DNA from: Hydractinia symbiolongicarpus
Taxonomy: Eukaryota; Cnidaria; Hydrozoa; Anthoathecata; Hydractiniidae
Assembly: GCF_029227915.1 (NCBI RefSeq)
Contig: NC_079887.1
Coordinates: 18,785,650-18,849,649 of the forward strand
Reading direction: 5' to 3'
DNA length: 64,000 nucleotides
Numbering within the stretch: the stretch's first letter is position 1; the number at the start of each line of letters is the position of its first letter. The notes under the pieces were generated by a model that did not search any database, was not told the origin of the DNA, and saw nothing but the letters and a program-made list of their open reading frames with translations. This document shows, piece by piece, positions 8,237 to 21,119 of the stretch. The position numbers and the translations under genes are program-made.

Positions 8237-9820
8237 GGTTGAAAGTTCTCATTAAAAGTCCTCAAATGTCCTGAAACTTGACTCTATAAAAAAGTAGCAA
8301 CCCGGAAGGGGAGACATCCCAGAAGCAAATTGCTCTTGATATATAGTTAAGTAACTACCAAGGCATAAGTATAAATGTTTTGCAAGTGCAACTGAAAAAC
8401 TGAGATATACATAGAGGAAAACGTAGGCTTTTGACAAACTTGATTTGTGCTTAAAAAGCATCAACGATACGATTCTTTTACAGCGTTTTACAAAAGTTAA
8501 TTGTTTTGGCGGCTAGTGTTGATGAATGTGGCGGGTGTCTTGCAGGAGGTAAGGGATTGTTACTCAGGGACCCGCACCAGGTCCTACATACATTTCACCA
8601 ATTCCATGTTTTCACATTCATAGAAGTTTGTTTTAGCACAGCGTAAATCCATTAGCTTTATGATCATCTTGGTAAAGGGTAAAATGCAATAGACTAAGTT
8701 TTATAGCGGCTTTTTTTCTTTATAGAAACCTGCATTTTTTATTATTTTTTTTATTAAACTTTTCGTCTTCAAGGACTAGTTCTGTCTGTATTCCAATGTA
8801 GTTACTTATATTCCCCCAGGAACTTGTTTGCATGAGAAAAATCGCTGCGACCACATGTTCAGATGTTATCTCTTTAATAATAGCTGTCGTCTGTTTGTGC
8901 GCGAGAAGCACGTCGTGTTACGGAAACACGAAATGTGATATATAAAGGACGGGCGACCCGTGGATTTTTCCACAGGCTACTGGCAAGTATACCTATACTC
9001 CTACATAAGTAAATTATTTGTATTGCCGCCCTAGATGTAGGTAATAATGTTTTAAAAGTGTTACTAATCTTTAATCGATTCTCAGGATAAATGCTTAAAA
9101 AGCACGTGCCTTATGATCACTATTGGAAACCCCAATATTAAATCTTCTTGTCCTATTGGGAACATTAACAGACCAGCTATGGTAAAATGGTGCATTTTTA
9201 ATATTTTTTTCTTGATATTTAATTACACAATTTCATAGACAAAGAAGTAGCATTTTCATTTTAATCTTTTATATTACTTTTCCTTTGTAATTTAAATATA
9301 TAATCTGTTTATACATCTACCTCAATTGAAATTGTATTGAATTATATCAGTTCGTGCTGTATTTTGCAGCATCAAATCAACCTAAAAAAGCTTCCTTATT
9401 ATTTGAATCTTACAATACTTAATCTTAGTAACTAATTCACAGAATGAAACAAAAACAACATGATATTTAATGGATTACCTCCCATAGTGATCTGAGAACG
9501 CCACTTGTATTAATGCGTGCCACCAAGAAGTCTTTGATTGTAATTGTTGAGTTCCAAAGATGTAAATTTTGTAATTCTACTTTATACCAATAAAGCAGGT
9601 AATAGGTTGCGAAAACAATTTTTTTTTTTTTTTAAATTGAACTAATATAAAATCTGAATAATATAAAATCAGACTGGCACATAAAAAAAGTGCAGTAGAT
9701 GTCCATACATGAAAGATGCATGAAACTAACTGGCGATTAAATTTAGACTATAGATTTAACAGATTTGAACTAACTCGAGTGTTAATATTTTACTTATTTT
9801 ACTAAAAAATCATTCAAAAA
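8237..9820. other. A+T-rich intergenic DNA, no gene recognised
   Basis: Only short open frames without recognisable similarity occur here (for example 8252-8464 and 8720-8911, both minus). Visible landmarks are a TATATAAAG hexamer-like site near 8937-8945 followed by small hairpins (GTGGA-TTTT-TCCAC near 8959-8972), an AATAAA at 9589 and a T15 run at 9619-9633. None adds up to a gene or RNA gene that I can support. Confidence 0.6.
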
Positions 9821-10682
9821 CGCTCTTTGGGACGTAATAACTATGTTCCTCAATCGTTCCTCGTCGTAGTGTATTGACAGTAGTAGGATTAGACCAATGG
9901 TAACCTGCGCAGGCACGTGGAACCACTGGATTTACCAGTAAGGCCTTTATTAGGCGTCAAAAGGCCATATTACGGCCCTTAGAGGCCCCTTAGCGTAGTT
10001 GACGGTGTTAAAAAGCCATGGCGCAATGGAAAACGACTTGGGACGTCGTAGTCTATTGGGAGTGGAAGGATTAGACCAATGGTAACCTGCGCAGACACTT
10101 GGAACAACGTGATTTACGTGTAAAGCGTCAAAAGGCCATATTACAGCGCCTTAGAGGCCTGTAGAGTAGTTGACGATGTTATAAAGCCAAGGCGCAATGG
10201 AGAACAACTTCGAACGTCGTAGGCTGTTGAGAACAGCAGGATTAAACCAATGGTAACCTGTGCAGGCACGTGGAACCATGTGATTTACGTGTAAGGCCTT
10301 TATTAAGTGTCAAAAGACCATAATACAGCAGTTAGAGGCCTGTACACGTAGTTGACGGTGTTAAAAGGGTGTGCCGCAATGAAAAATCACTTGGGACGTC
10401 GAAGTCCATTGACAGTGGAAAGATTAGACCAATAGTAACCTACGCAGGCACGTGGAACCACTTGATTTACGTGTAAGGCCCATATTAGGCATCAAAAGGC
10501 ATGTGGAACCACGTGATTTACGTGTAAGGCCTTTATAAGGAGTTAAAAGGCCATATTACAGCCTTTAGAAGACTTTTAGCGTAGTTGACGTTGTTATAAA
10601 GCCATGGCGGAATTAAAAAACGACTTAGGACGTCGTAGCCTATTGACAGTAGACGGATTAGACCAATTGTAACCTGCGCAGG

Positions 10683-10698
10683 CACGTGGAACCACGTG
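10683..10698. other. Representative palindrome CACGTGGAACCACGTG in the satellite
   Basis: Two E-box hexamers CACGTG form a 7-bp inverted repeat around a central AA. A TTTACGTGTAA half-dyad follows. The structure recurs throughout the array; in another common variant the second box is CACTTG, which breaks the palindrome. E-boxes bind bHLH-type proteins and short dyads can extrude as cruciforms; neither is shown here. Confidence 0.8.
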
Positions 10699-11879
10699 AT
10701 TTACGTGTAAGGCCTTTACTAGGCATCAAAATGCCATATTACAGCGTTTAGAGGCGCGTGCGCGTAGTTGACGGTGTTTTAAAGCCGTGACGCAACGGAA
10801 AACCACTTGGGACGCCGTAGTCCATTGAGAGTGGAAGGATTAGACCAATGGTAACCTGCGCAGGCACGTGGAACCACTTGATTTACGTGTAAGGCCTTCA
10901 TTAGGCGTCAAAAGGCCATATTAGAGCGTTTGTAGGCCTGTTAGCGTAGTTAACGGTGTTATAAAGCCATGGCGCAATGGAAAGCGACTTTGGACGTCGT
11001 AGTCCTTTGGCAGTAGTAGGATTAGACCAATGGTAACCTGCGCAGGCACGTGGAACCACGTGATTTACGTGTGAGACCTTTATTAGTCGTCAAAAGGCAC
11101 GTGGAACCACTTGATTTACGTGTAAGGCCTTCATTAGGCGTCAAAAGGCCGTATTGCAGCGTTTGTAGGCCTGTTAACGTAGTTGACGGTGTTATAAAGC
11201 CATGGCGCAAGGGAAAGCGACTTTGGACGTCGTAGTCCATTGGCAGTAGTAGGATTAGACCAATGGTAACCTGCGCAGGCACGTGGAACCACGTGATTTA
11301 CGTGTGAGACCTTTATTAGTCGTCAAAAGGCATGTGGAACCACGTGATTTACGTGTAAGGCCTTTATAAGGAGTTAAAAGGCCATATTACAGCCTTTAGA
11401 AGACTTTTAGCGTAGTTGACGTTGTTATAAAGCCATGGCGGAATTAAAAAACGACTTAGGACGTCGTAGCCTATTGACAGTAGACGGATTAGACCAATTG
11501 TAACCTGCGCAGGCACGTGGAACCACGTGATTTACGTGTAAGGCCTTTACTAGGCATCAAAATGCCATATTACAGCGTTTAGAGGCGCGTGCGCGTAGTT
11601 GACGGTGTTTTAAAGCCGTGACGCAACGGAAAACCACTTGGAACGCCGTAGTCCATTGAGAATGGAAGGATTAGACCAATGGTAACCTGCGCAGGCACGT
11701 GGAACCACTTGATTTACGTGTAAGGCCTTCATTAGGCGTCAAAAGGCCATATTAGAGCGTTTGTAGGCCTGTTAGCGTAGTTAACGGTGTTATAAAGCCA
11801 TGGCGCAATGGAAAGCGACTTTGGACGTCGTAGTCCTTTGGCAGTAGTAGGATTAGACCAATGGTAACCTGCGCAGGCA

Positions 11880-14800
11880 CGTGGAACCACTGGATTTACC
11901 AATAAGGCCTTTATTAGGGGTCAAAAGGCCATATTACGGCCCTTAGAGGCCTCTTAGCGTAGTTGACGGTGTTATAAAGCCATGGCGCAATGGAAAACGA
12001 CTTGGGACGTCCTAGTCTATTGAGAGTGGAAGGATTAGACCAATGGTAACCTGCGCAGACACTTGGAACCACGTGATTTACGTGTAAAGCGTCAAAAGGC
12101 CATATTACAGCCCTTAGAGGCCTGTAGAGTAGTTGACGATGTTATAAAGCCAAGGCGCAATGGAGAACAACTTCGAACGTCGTAGGCTGTTGAGAACAGA
12201 AGGATTAAACCAATGGTAACCTGCGCAGGCACGTGGAACCATGTGATTTACGTGTAAGGCCTTTATAAGGCGTTAAAAGGCCATAATACAGCCTTTAGAA
12301 GAATTTTAGCGTGGTTGACGTTGTTATAAAGCCATAGCGGAATTAAAAAACGACTTAGGACGTCGTAGCCTATTGACAGTAGACGGATTAGAGCAATTGT
12401 AACCTGCGGAGGCACGTGAAACCACGTGATTTACGTGTAAGGCCTTTACTAGGCATCAAAATGCCATATTACCTCGTTGAGAGGCCCGTGCGTGTAGTTG
12501 ACGGTATTTTAAAGATGTGACGCAACGGAAAACCACTTAGGACGTCGTAGTTCATTGAGAGTGGAAAGATTAGACCAATGGTAACCTGAGCAGGCACGTG
12601 GAACCACTTGATTTACGTGTAAGGCCTTCATTAGGCGTCAAAAGGCCGTATTGCAGCGTTTGTAGGCCTGTTAACGTAGTTGACGGTGTTATAAAGCCAT
12701 GGCGCAAGGGAAAGCGACTTTGGACGTCGTAGTCCATTGGCAGTAGTAGGATTAGACCAATGGTAACCTGCGCAGGCACGTGGAACCACGTGATTTACGT
12801 GTGAGACCTTTATTAGTCGTCAAAAGGCCATATTGCAGCGTTTGTAGGCCTGTTAACGTAGTTGACGATGTTATAAAGCCAAGGCGCAAAGGAGAACGAC
12901 TTGGGACGTCGTAGTTCATTGAGAGTGGAAAGATTAGACCAATAGTAACCTGTGCAGTCACGTTGAACCACGCGATTTACTTGTAAGGCTTTTATTAGGC
13001 ATCAAATGCCATATTACAGCAGTTAGAGGCCTGTACACGTAGTTGACGGTGTTAAAAGGGTGTGCCGCAATGAAAAATCACTTGGGACGTCGAAGTCCAT
13101 TGACAGTGTAAAGATTAGACCAATAGTAACCTACGCAGGCACGTGGAACCACTTGATTTACGTGTAAGCCATGGCGGAATTAAAAAACGACTTAGGACGT
13201 CGTAGCCTATTGAAAGTAGACGGATTACACCTATTGTAACCTGCGCAGGCACGTGGAACCACGTGATTTACGTGTAAGGCCTTTACTAGGCATCAAAATG
13301 CCATATTACAGCGTTTAGAGGCGCGTGCGCGTAGTTGACGGTCTTTTAAAGCCGTGACGCAACGGAAAACCACTTGGGACGCCGTAGTCCATTGAGAGTG
13401 GAAGGATTAGAGCAATGGTAACCTGCGCAGGCACGTGGAACCACTTGATTTACGTGTAAGGCCTTTATTAGGCGTCAAAAGGCCATATTAGAGCGTTTGT
13501 AGGCCGGTTAGCGTAGTTAACGGTGTTATAAAGCCATGGCGCAATGGAAAGCGACTTTGGACGTCGCAGTCCATTGGCAGTAGTAGGATTAGACCAATGG
13601 TAACCTGCGCAGGCACGTGGAACCACTGGATTTACCAGTAAGGCCTTTATTAGGGGTCAAAAGGCCATATTACGGCCCTTAGAGGCCTCTTAGCGTAGTT
13701 GACGGTGTTATAAAGCCATGGCGCAATGGAAAACGACTTGGGACGTCCTAGTCTATTGAGAGTGGAAGGATTAGACCAATGGTAACCTGCGCAGACACTT
13801 GGAACCACGTGATTTACGTGTAAAGCGTCAAAAGGCCATATTACAGCCCTTAGAGGCCTGTAGAGTAGTTGACGATGTTATAAAGCCAAGGCGCAATGGA
13901 GAACAACTTCGAACGTCGTAGGCTGTTGAGAACAGAAGGATTAAACCAATGGTAACCTGCGCAGGCACGTGGAACCATGTGATTTACGTGTAAGGCCTTT
14001 ATAAGGCGTTAAAAGGCCATAATACAGCCTTTAGAAGACTTTTAGCGTGGTTGACGTTGTTATAAAGCCATAGCGGAATTAAAAAACGACTTAGGACGTC
14101 GTAGCCTATTGACAGTAGACGGATTAGAGCAATTGTAACCTGCGGAGGCACGTGAAACCACGTGATTTACGTGTAAGGCCTTTACTAGGCATCAAAATGC
14201 CATATTACCTCGTTGAGAGGCCCGTGCGTGTAGTTGACGGTATTTTAAAGATGTGACGCAACGGAAAACCACTTAGGACGTCGTAGTTCATTGAGAGTGG
14301 AAAGATTAGACCAATGGTAACCTGAGCAGGCACGTGGAACCACTTGATTTACGTGTAAGGCCTTCATTAGGCGTCAAAAGGCCGTATTGCAGCGTTTGTA
14401 GGCCTGTTAACGTAGTTGACGGTGTTATAAAGCCATGGCGCAAGGGAAAGCGACTTTGGACGTCGTAGTCCATTGGCAGTAGTAGGATTAGACCAATGGT
14501 AACCTGCGCAGGCACGTGGAACCACGTGATTTACGTGTGAGACCTTTATTAGTCGTCAAAAGGCCATATTGCAGCGTTTGTAGGCCTGTTAACGTAGTTG
14601 ACGATGTTATAAAGCCAAGGCGCAAAGGAGAACGACTTGGGACGTCGTAGTTCATTGAGAGTGGAAAGATTAGACCAATAGTAACCTGTGCAGTCACGTT
14701 GAACCACGCGATTTACGTGTAAGGCTTTTATTAGGCATCAAATGCCATATTACAGCAGTTAGAGGCCTGTACACGTAGTTGACGGTGTTAAAAGGGTGTG

Positions 14801-14904
14801 CCGCAATGAAAAATCACTTGGGACGTCGAAGTCCATTGACAGTGTAAAGATTAGACCAATAGTAACCTACGCAGGCACGTGGAACCACTTGATTTACGTG
14901 TAAG
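11880..14904 (+). repeat. Satellite block duplicated at offset 1736
   Basis: Sequence 11880-13168 recurs at 13616-14904 nearly base for base, then the copies diverge. The copy from 13169 onward also matches 15029 onward (offset 1860), so duplications overlap. Confidence 0.8.
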
Positions 14905-16879
14905 TCCCATATTAGGCATCAAAAGGCATGTGGAACCACGTGATTTACGTGTAAGGCCTTTATAAGGAGTTAAAAGGCCATATTACAGCCTTTAGAAGAC
15001 TTTTAGCGTAGTTGACGTTGTTATAAAGCCATGGCGGAATTAAAAAACGACTTAGGACGTCGTAGCCTATTGAAAGTAGACGGATTACACCTATTGTAAC
15101 CTGCGCAGGCACGTGGAACCACGTGATTTACGTGTAAGGCCTTTACTAGGCATCAAAATGCCATATTACAGCGTTTAGAGGCGCGTGCGCGTAGTTGACG
15201 GTCTTTTAAAGCCGTGACGCAACGGAAAACCACTTGGGACGCCGTAGTCCATTGAGAGTGGAAGGATTAGAGCAATGGTAACCTGCGCAGGCACGTGGAA
15301 CCACTTGATTTACGTGTAAGGCCTTTATTAGGCGTCAAAAGGCCATATTAGAGCGTTTGTAGGCCTGTTAGCGTAGTTAACGGTGTTATAAAGCCATGGC
15401 GCAATGGAAAGCGACTTTGGACGTCGCAGTCCATTGGCAGTAGTAGGATTAGACCAATGGTAAACTGCGCAGGCACGTGGAACCACTGGATTTACCAGTA
15501 AGGCCTTTATTAGGGGTCAAAAGGCCATATTACGGCCCTTAGAGGCCTCTTAGCGTAGTTGACGGTGTTATAAAGCCATGGCGCAATGGAAAACGACTTG
15601 GGACGTCGTAGTCTATTGAGAGTGGAAGGATTAGACCAATGGTAACCTGCGCAGACACTTGGAACCACGTGATTTACGTGTAAAGCGTCAAAAGGCCATA
15701 TTACAGCCCTTAGAGGCCTGTAGAGTAGTTGACGATGTTATAAAGCCAAGGCGCAATGGAGAACAACTTCGAACGTCGTAGGCTGTTGAGAACAGAAGGA
15801 TTAAACCAATGGTAACCTGCGCAGGCACGTGGAACCATGTGAATTACGTGTAAGGCCTTTATTAGGTGTCAAAAGACCACATTAGGGTCTATAGAGGCCC
15901 GTGCGCGTAGTTGACGGTGTTTTAATGCCATGGCGCAACATAAAAACACTTGGGACGTCGAAGTCCATTGAGGGTGGAAAGATTAGAGCAATAGTAACCT
16001 GCGCAGTCACGTTGAACCACGTGATTTACGTGTAAGGCTTTTATTAGGCATCAAAAGGCCATATTACAGCAGTTAGAGGCCTGTACACGTAGTTGACGGT
16101 GTTAAAAGGGTGTGCCGCAATGAGAAATCACTTGGGACGTCGAAGTCCATTGACAGTGGAAAGATTAGACCAATAGTAACCTACGCAGGCACGTGGAACC
16201 ACTTGATTTACGTGTAAGGCCTTTATAAGGCGTTAAAAGGCCATATTACAGCCTTTAGAAGACTTTTAGCGTGGTTGACGTTGTTATAAAGCCATGGCAG
16301 AATTAAAAAACGACTTAGGACGTCGTAGCCTATTGACAGTAGACGGATTAGAGCAATTGTAACCTGCGGAGGCACGTGAAACCACGTGATTTACGTGTAA
16401 GGCCTTTACTAGGCATCAAAATACCATATTACATCGTTGAGAGGCCCGTGCGTGTAGTTGACGGTATTTTAAAGATGTGACGCAACGGAAAACCACTTAG
16501 GACGTCGTAGTTCATTGAGAGTGGAAGGATTAGACCAATGGTAACCTGAGCAGGCACGTGGAACCACTTGATTTACGTGTAAGGCCTTCATTAGGCGTCA
16601 AAAGGCCGTATTGCAGCGTTTGTAGGCCTGTTAACGTAGTTGACGGTGTTATAAAGCCATGGGGCAATGGAAAACGACTTGGGGAGTCGTAGTCCATTGT
16701 CAGTAAAAGGATTAGACCAATGATAACCTGCGCAGGCACGTGGAAACACTGGATTTACGTGTAAGGCCTTTATTAGGCGTCAAAAGCCATGGCGCAATGG
16801 AAAGCGACTTTGGACGTCGTAGTCCATTGGCAGTAGTAGGATTAGATCAATGGTAACCTGCGCAGGCACGTGAAACCAC

Positions 16880-19800
16880 TGGATTTACGTGTAAGGCCTT
16901 CATTAGGCGTCAAAAGGCCGTATTGCAGCGTTTGTAGGCCTGTTAACGTAGTTGACGGTGTTATAAAGCCATGGCGCAATGGAAAACGACTTGGGGAGTC
17001 GTAGTCCATTGTCAGTAAAAGGATTAGACCAATGATAACCTGCGCAGGCACGTGGAAACACTGGATTTACGTGTAAGGCCTTTATTAGGCGTCAAAAGCC
17101 ATGGCGCAATGGAAAGCGACTTTGGACGTCGTAGTCCATTGGCAGTAGTAGGATTAGACCAATGGTAACCTGCGCAGGCACGTGGAACCACGTGATTTAC
17201 GTGTGAGACCTTTATTAGGCGTCAAAAGGCCATATTGCAGCGTTTGTAGGCCTGTTAACGTAGTTGACGATGTTATAAAGCCAAGGCGCAAAGGAGAACG
17301 ACTTGGGACGTCGTAGTTCATTGAGAGTGGAAAGATTAGACCAATAGTAACCTGTGCAGTCACGTTGAACCACGTGATTTACGTGTAAGGCTTTTATTAG
17401 GCATCACAATGCCATATTACAGCAGTTAGAGGCCTGTACACGTAGTTGACGGTGTTAAAAGGGTGTGCCGCAATGAAAAATCACTTGGGACGTCGAAGTC
17501 CATTGACAGTGGAAAGATTAGACCAATAGTAACCTATGCAGGCACGTGGAACCACTTGATTTACGTGTAAGGCCCATATTAGGCATCAAAATGCATGTGG
17601 AGCCACGTGATTTACGTGTAAGGCCTTTATAAGGCCTGAAAAGACCATATTACAGCTTTTAGAAGACTTTTAGCGTAGTTGACGGTGTTATAAAGCCATG
17701 GCGCAATGGAAAGCGACTTTGGACGTCGTAGTCCATTGGCAGTAGTAGGATTAGACCAATGGTAACCTGCGCAGGCACGTGGAACCACGTGATTTACGTG
17801 TAAAGCCTTTATTAGGCGTCAAAAGGCCCTATTACGGCCCTTAGAGGCCTCTTAGCATAGTTGACGGTGTTATAAAGCCATGGCGCAATGGAAAACGACT
17901 TTGGAAGTCGTAGTCTATTGAGAGTTGAAGGATTAGACCAATGGTAACCTGCGCAGTCACGTTGAACCACGTGATTTACGTGTAAGGCTTTTATTGGGCA
18001 TCAAAATGCCATATTACAGCAGTTAGAGGCCTGTACACGTAGTTGACGGTGTTAAAAGGGTGTGCCGCAATGAAAAATCACTTGGGACGTCGAAGTCCAT
18101 TGACAGTGGAAAGATTAGACCAATGGTAACCTATGCAGGCACGTGGAACCATTTGATTTACGTGTAAGGCCCATATTAGGCATCAAAATGCATGTGGAGC
18201 CACGTGATTTACGTGTAAGGCCTTTATAAGGCGTTAAAAGGCCATATTACAGCCTTTAGAAGACTTTTAGCGTAGTTGACGTTGTTATAAAGCCATGGCG
18301 GAATTTAAAAACGACTTAGGACGTCGTAGCCTATTGACAGTAGACGGATTGGACCAATTGTAACCTGCGCAGGCACGTGGAACCACGTGATTTACGTGTA
18401 AGGCCTTTACTAGGCATCAAAATGCCATATTACTGCGTTTAGAGGCGCGTGCGCGTAGTTGACGGTGTTTTAAAGCCGTGACGCAACGGAAAGCCATTTG
18501 GGACGCCGTAGTCCATTGAGAGTGGAAGGATTAGACCAATGGTAACCTGCGCAGGCACGTGGAACCACTTGATTTACGTGTAAGGCCTTCATTAGGCGTC
18601 AAAAGGCCATATTAGAGCGTTTGTAGGCCTGTTAGCGTAGTTAACGGTGTTATAAAGCCATGGCGCAATGGAAAGCGACTTTGGACGTCGTAGTCCATTG
18701 GCAGTAGTAGGATTAGACCAATGGTAACCTGCGCAGGCACGTGGAACCACTGGATTTACCAGTAAGGCCTTTATTAGGCGTCAAAAGGCCATATTACGGC
18801 CCTTAGAGGCCTCTTAGCGTAGTTGACGGTGTTATAAAGCCATGGCGCAATTGAAAACGACTTGGGACGTCGTAGTCTATTGAGAGTGGAAGGATTAGAC
18901 CAATGGTAACCTGTGCAGGCACTTGGAACCACTGGATTTACGTGTAAGGCCTTCATTAGGCGTCAAAAGGCCGTATTGCAGCGTTTGTAGGCCTGTTAAC
19001 GTAGTTGACGGTGTTATAAAGCCATGGCGCAATGGAAAACGACTTGGGGAGTCGTAGTCCATTGTCAGTAAAAGGATTAGACCAATGATAACCTGCGCAG
19101 GCACGTGGAAACACTGGATTTACGTGTAAGGCCTTTATTAGGCGTCAAAAGCCATGGCGCAATGGAAAGCAACTTTGGACGTCGTAGTCCATTGGCAGTA
19201 GTAGGATTAGACCAATGGTAACCTGCGCAGGCACGTGGAACCACGTGATTTACGTGTGAGACCTTTATTAGGCGTCAAAAGGCCATATTGCAGCGTTTGT
19301 AGGCCTGTTAACGTAGTTGACGATGTTATAAAGCCAAGGCGCAAAGGAGAACGACTTGGGACGTCGTAGTTCATTGAGAGTGGAAAGATTAGACCAATAG
19401 TAACCTGTGCAGTCACGTTGAACCACGTGATTTACGTGTAAGGCTTTTATTAGGCATCAAAATGCCATATTACAGCAGTTAGAGGCCTGTACACGTAGTT
19501 GACGGTGTTAAAAGGGTGTGCCGCAATGAAAAATCACTTGGGACGTCGAAGTCCATTGACAGTGGAAAGATTAGACCAATAGTAACCTATGCAGGCACGT
19601 GGAACCACTTGATTTACGTGTAAGGCCCATATTAGGCATCAAAATGCATGTGGAGCCACGTGATTTACGTGTAAGGCCTTTATAAGGCCTGAAAAGACCA
19701 TATTACAGCTTTTAGAAGACTTTTAGCGTAGTTGACGGTGTTATAAAGCCATGGCGCAATGGAAAGCGACTTTGGACGTCGTAGTCCATTGGCAGTAGTA

Positions 19801-20978
19801 GGATTAGACCAATGGTAACCTGCGCAGGCACGTGGAACCACGTGATTTACGTGTAAAGCCTTTATTAGGCGTCAAAAGGCCCTATTACGGCCCTTAGAGG
19901 CCTCTTAGCATAGTTGACGGTGTTATAAAGCCATGGCGCAATGGAAAACGACTTTGGAAGTCGTAGTCTATTGAGAGTTGAAGGATTAGACCAATGGTAA
20001 CCTGCGCAGTCACGTTGAACCACGTGATTTACGTGTAAGGCTTTTATTGGGCATCAAAATGCCATATTACAGCAGTTAGAGGCCTGTACACGTAGTTGAC
20101 GGTGTTAAAAGGGTGTGCCGCAATGAAAAATCACTTGGGACGTCGAAGTCCATTGACAGTGGAAAGATTAGACCAATGGTAACCTATGCAGGCACGTGGA
20201 ACCATTTGATTTACGTGTAAGGCCCATATTAGGCATCAAAATGCATGTGGAGCCACGTGATTTACGTGTAAGGCCTTTATAAGGCGTTAAAAGGCCATAT
20301 TACAGCCTTTAGAAGACTTTTAGCGTAGTTGACGTTGTTATAAAGCCATGGCGGAATTTAAAAACGACTTAGGACGTCGTAGCCTATTGACAGTAGACGG
20401 ATTGGACCAATTGTAACCTGCGCAGGCACGTGGAACCACGTGATTTACGTGTAAGGCCTTTACTAGGCATCAAAATGCCATATTACTGCGTTTAGAGGCG
20501 CGTGCGCGTAGTTGACGGTGTTTTAAAGCCGTGACGCAACGGAAAGCCATTTGGGACGCCGTAGTCCATTGAGAGTGGAAGGATTAGACCAATGGTAACC
20601 TGCGCAGGCACGTGGAACCACTTGATTTACGTGTAAGGCCTTCATTAGGCGTCAAAAGGCCATATTAGAGCGTTTGTAGGCCTGTTAGCGTAGTTAACGG
20701 TGTTATAAAGCCATGGCGCAATGGAAAGCGACTTTGGACGTCGTAGTCCATTGGCAGTAGTAGGATTAGACCAATGGTAACCTGCGCAGGCACGTGGAAC
20801 CACTGGATTTACCAGTAAGGCCTTTATTAGGCGTCAAAAGGCCATATTACGGCCCTTAGAGGCCTCTTAGCGTAGTTGACGGTGTTATAAAGCCATGGCG
20901 CAATTGAAAACGACTTGGGACGTCGTAGTCTATTGAGAGTGGAAGGATTAGACCAATGGTAACCTGTGCAGGCACTTG
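16880..20978 (+). repeat. Tandem higher-order unit of 2,053 bp, two copies
   Basis: 16880-18925 matches 18933-20978 with the second copy following directly on the first. Both include the same partial monomers and variants (for example GCATGTGGAGCCACGTG and AAGGCCTGAAAAGACC). The unit is 11.3 monomers long, so phase is not kept in whole monomers. Confidence 0.82.
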
Positions 20979-21119
20979 GAACCACGTGATTTACGTGTAA
21001 AGCGTCAAAAGGCCATATTACAGCCCTTAGAGGCCTGTAGAGTAGTTGACGATGTTATAAAGCCAAGGCGCAATGGAGAACAACTTCGAACGTCGTAGGC
21101 TGTTGAGAACAGAAGGATT

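Noticed and set aside
8937-8975. TATATAAAG plus hairpins as a small RNA gene or ribozyme
   Set aside because: No ribozyme core motifs or polymerase III boxes were found; the hairpins are short.
10012-10034. TATAAAG followed by GCCATGG, looking like a promoter plus start codon in many monomers
   Set aside because: The TATA-like hexamer is only a few bases from the ATG, and the frame from that ATG closes after about a dozen codons.
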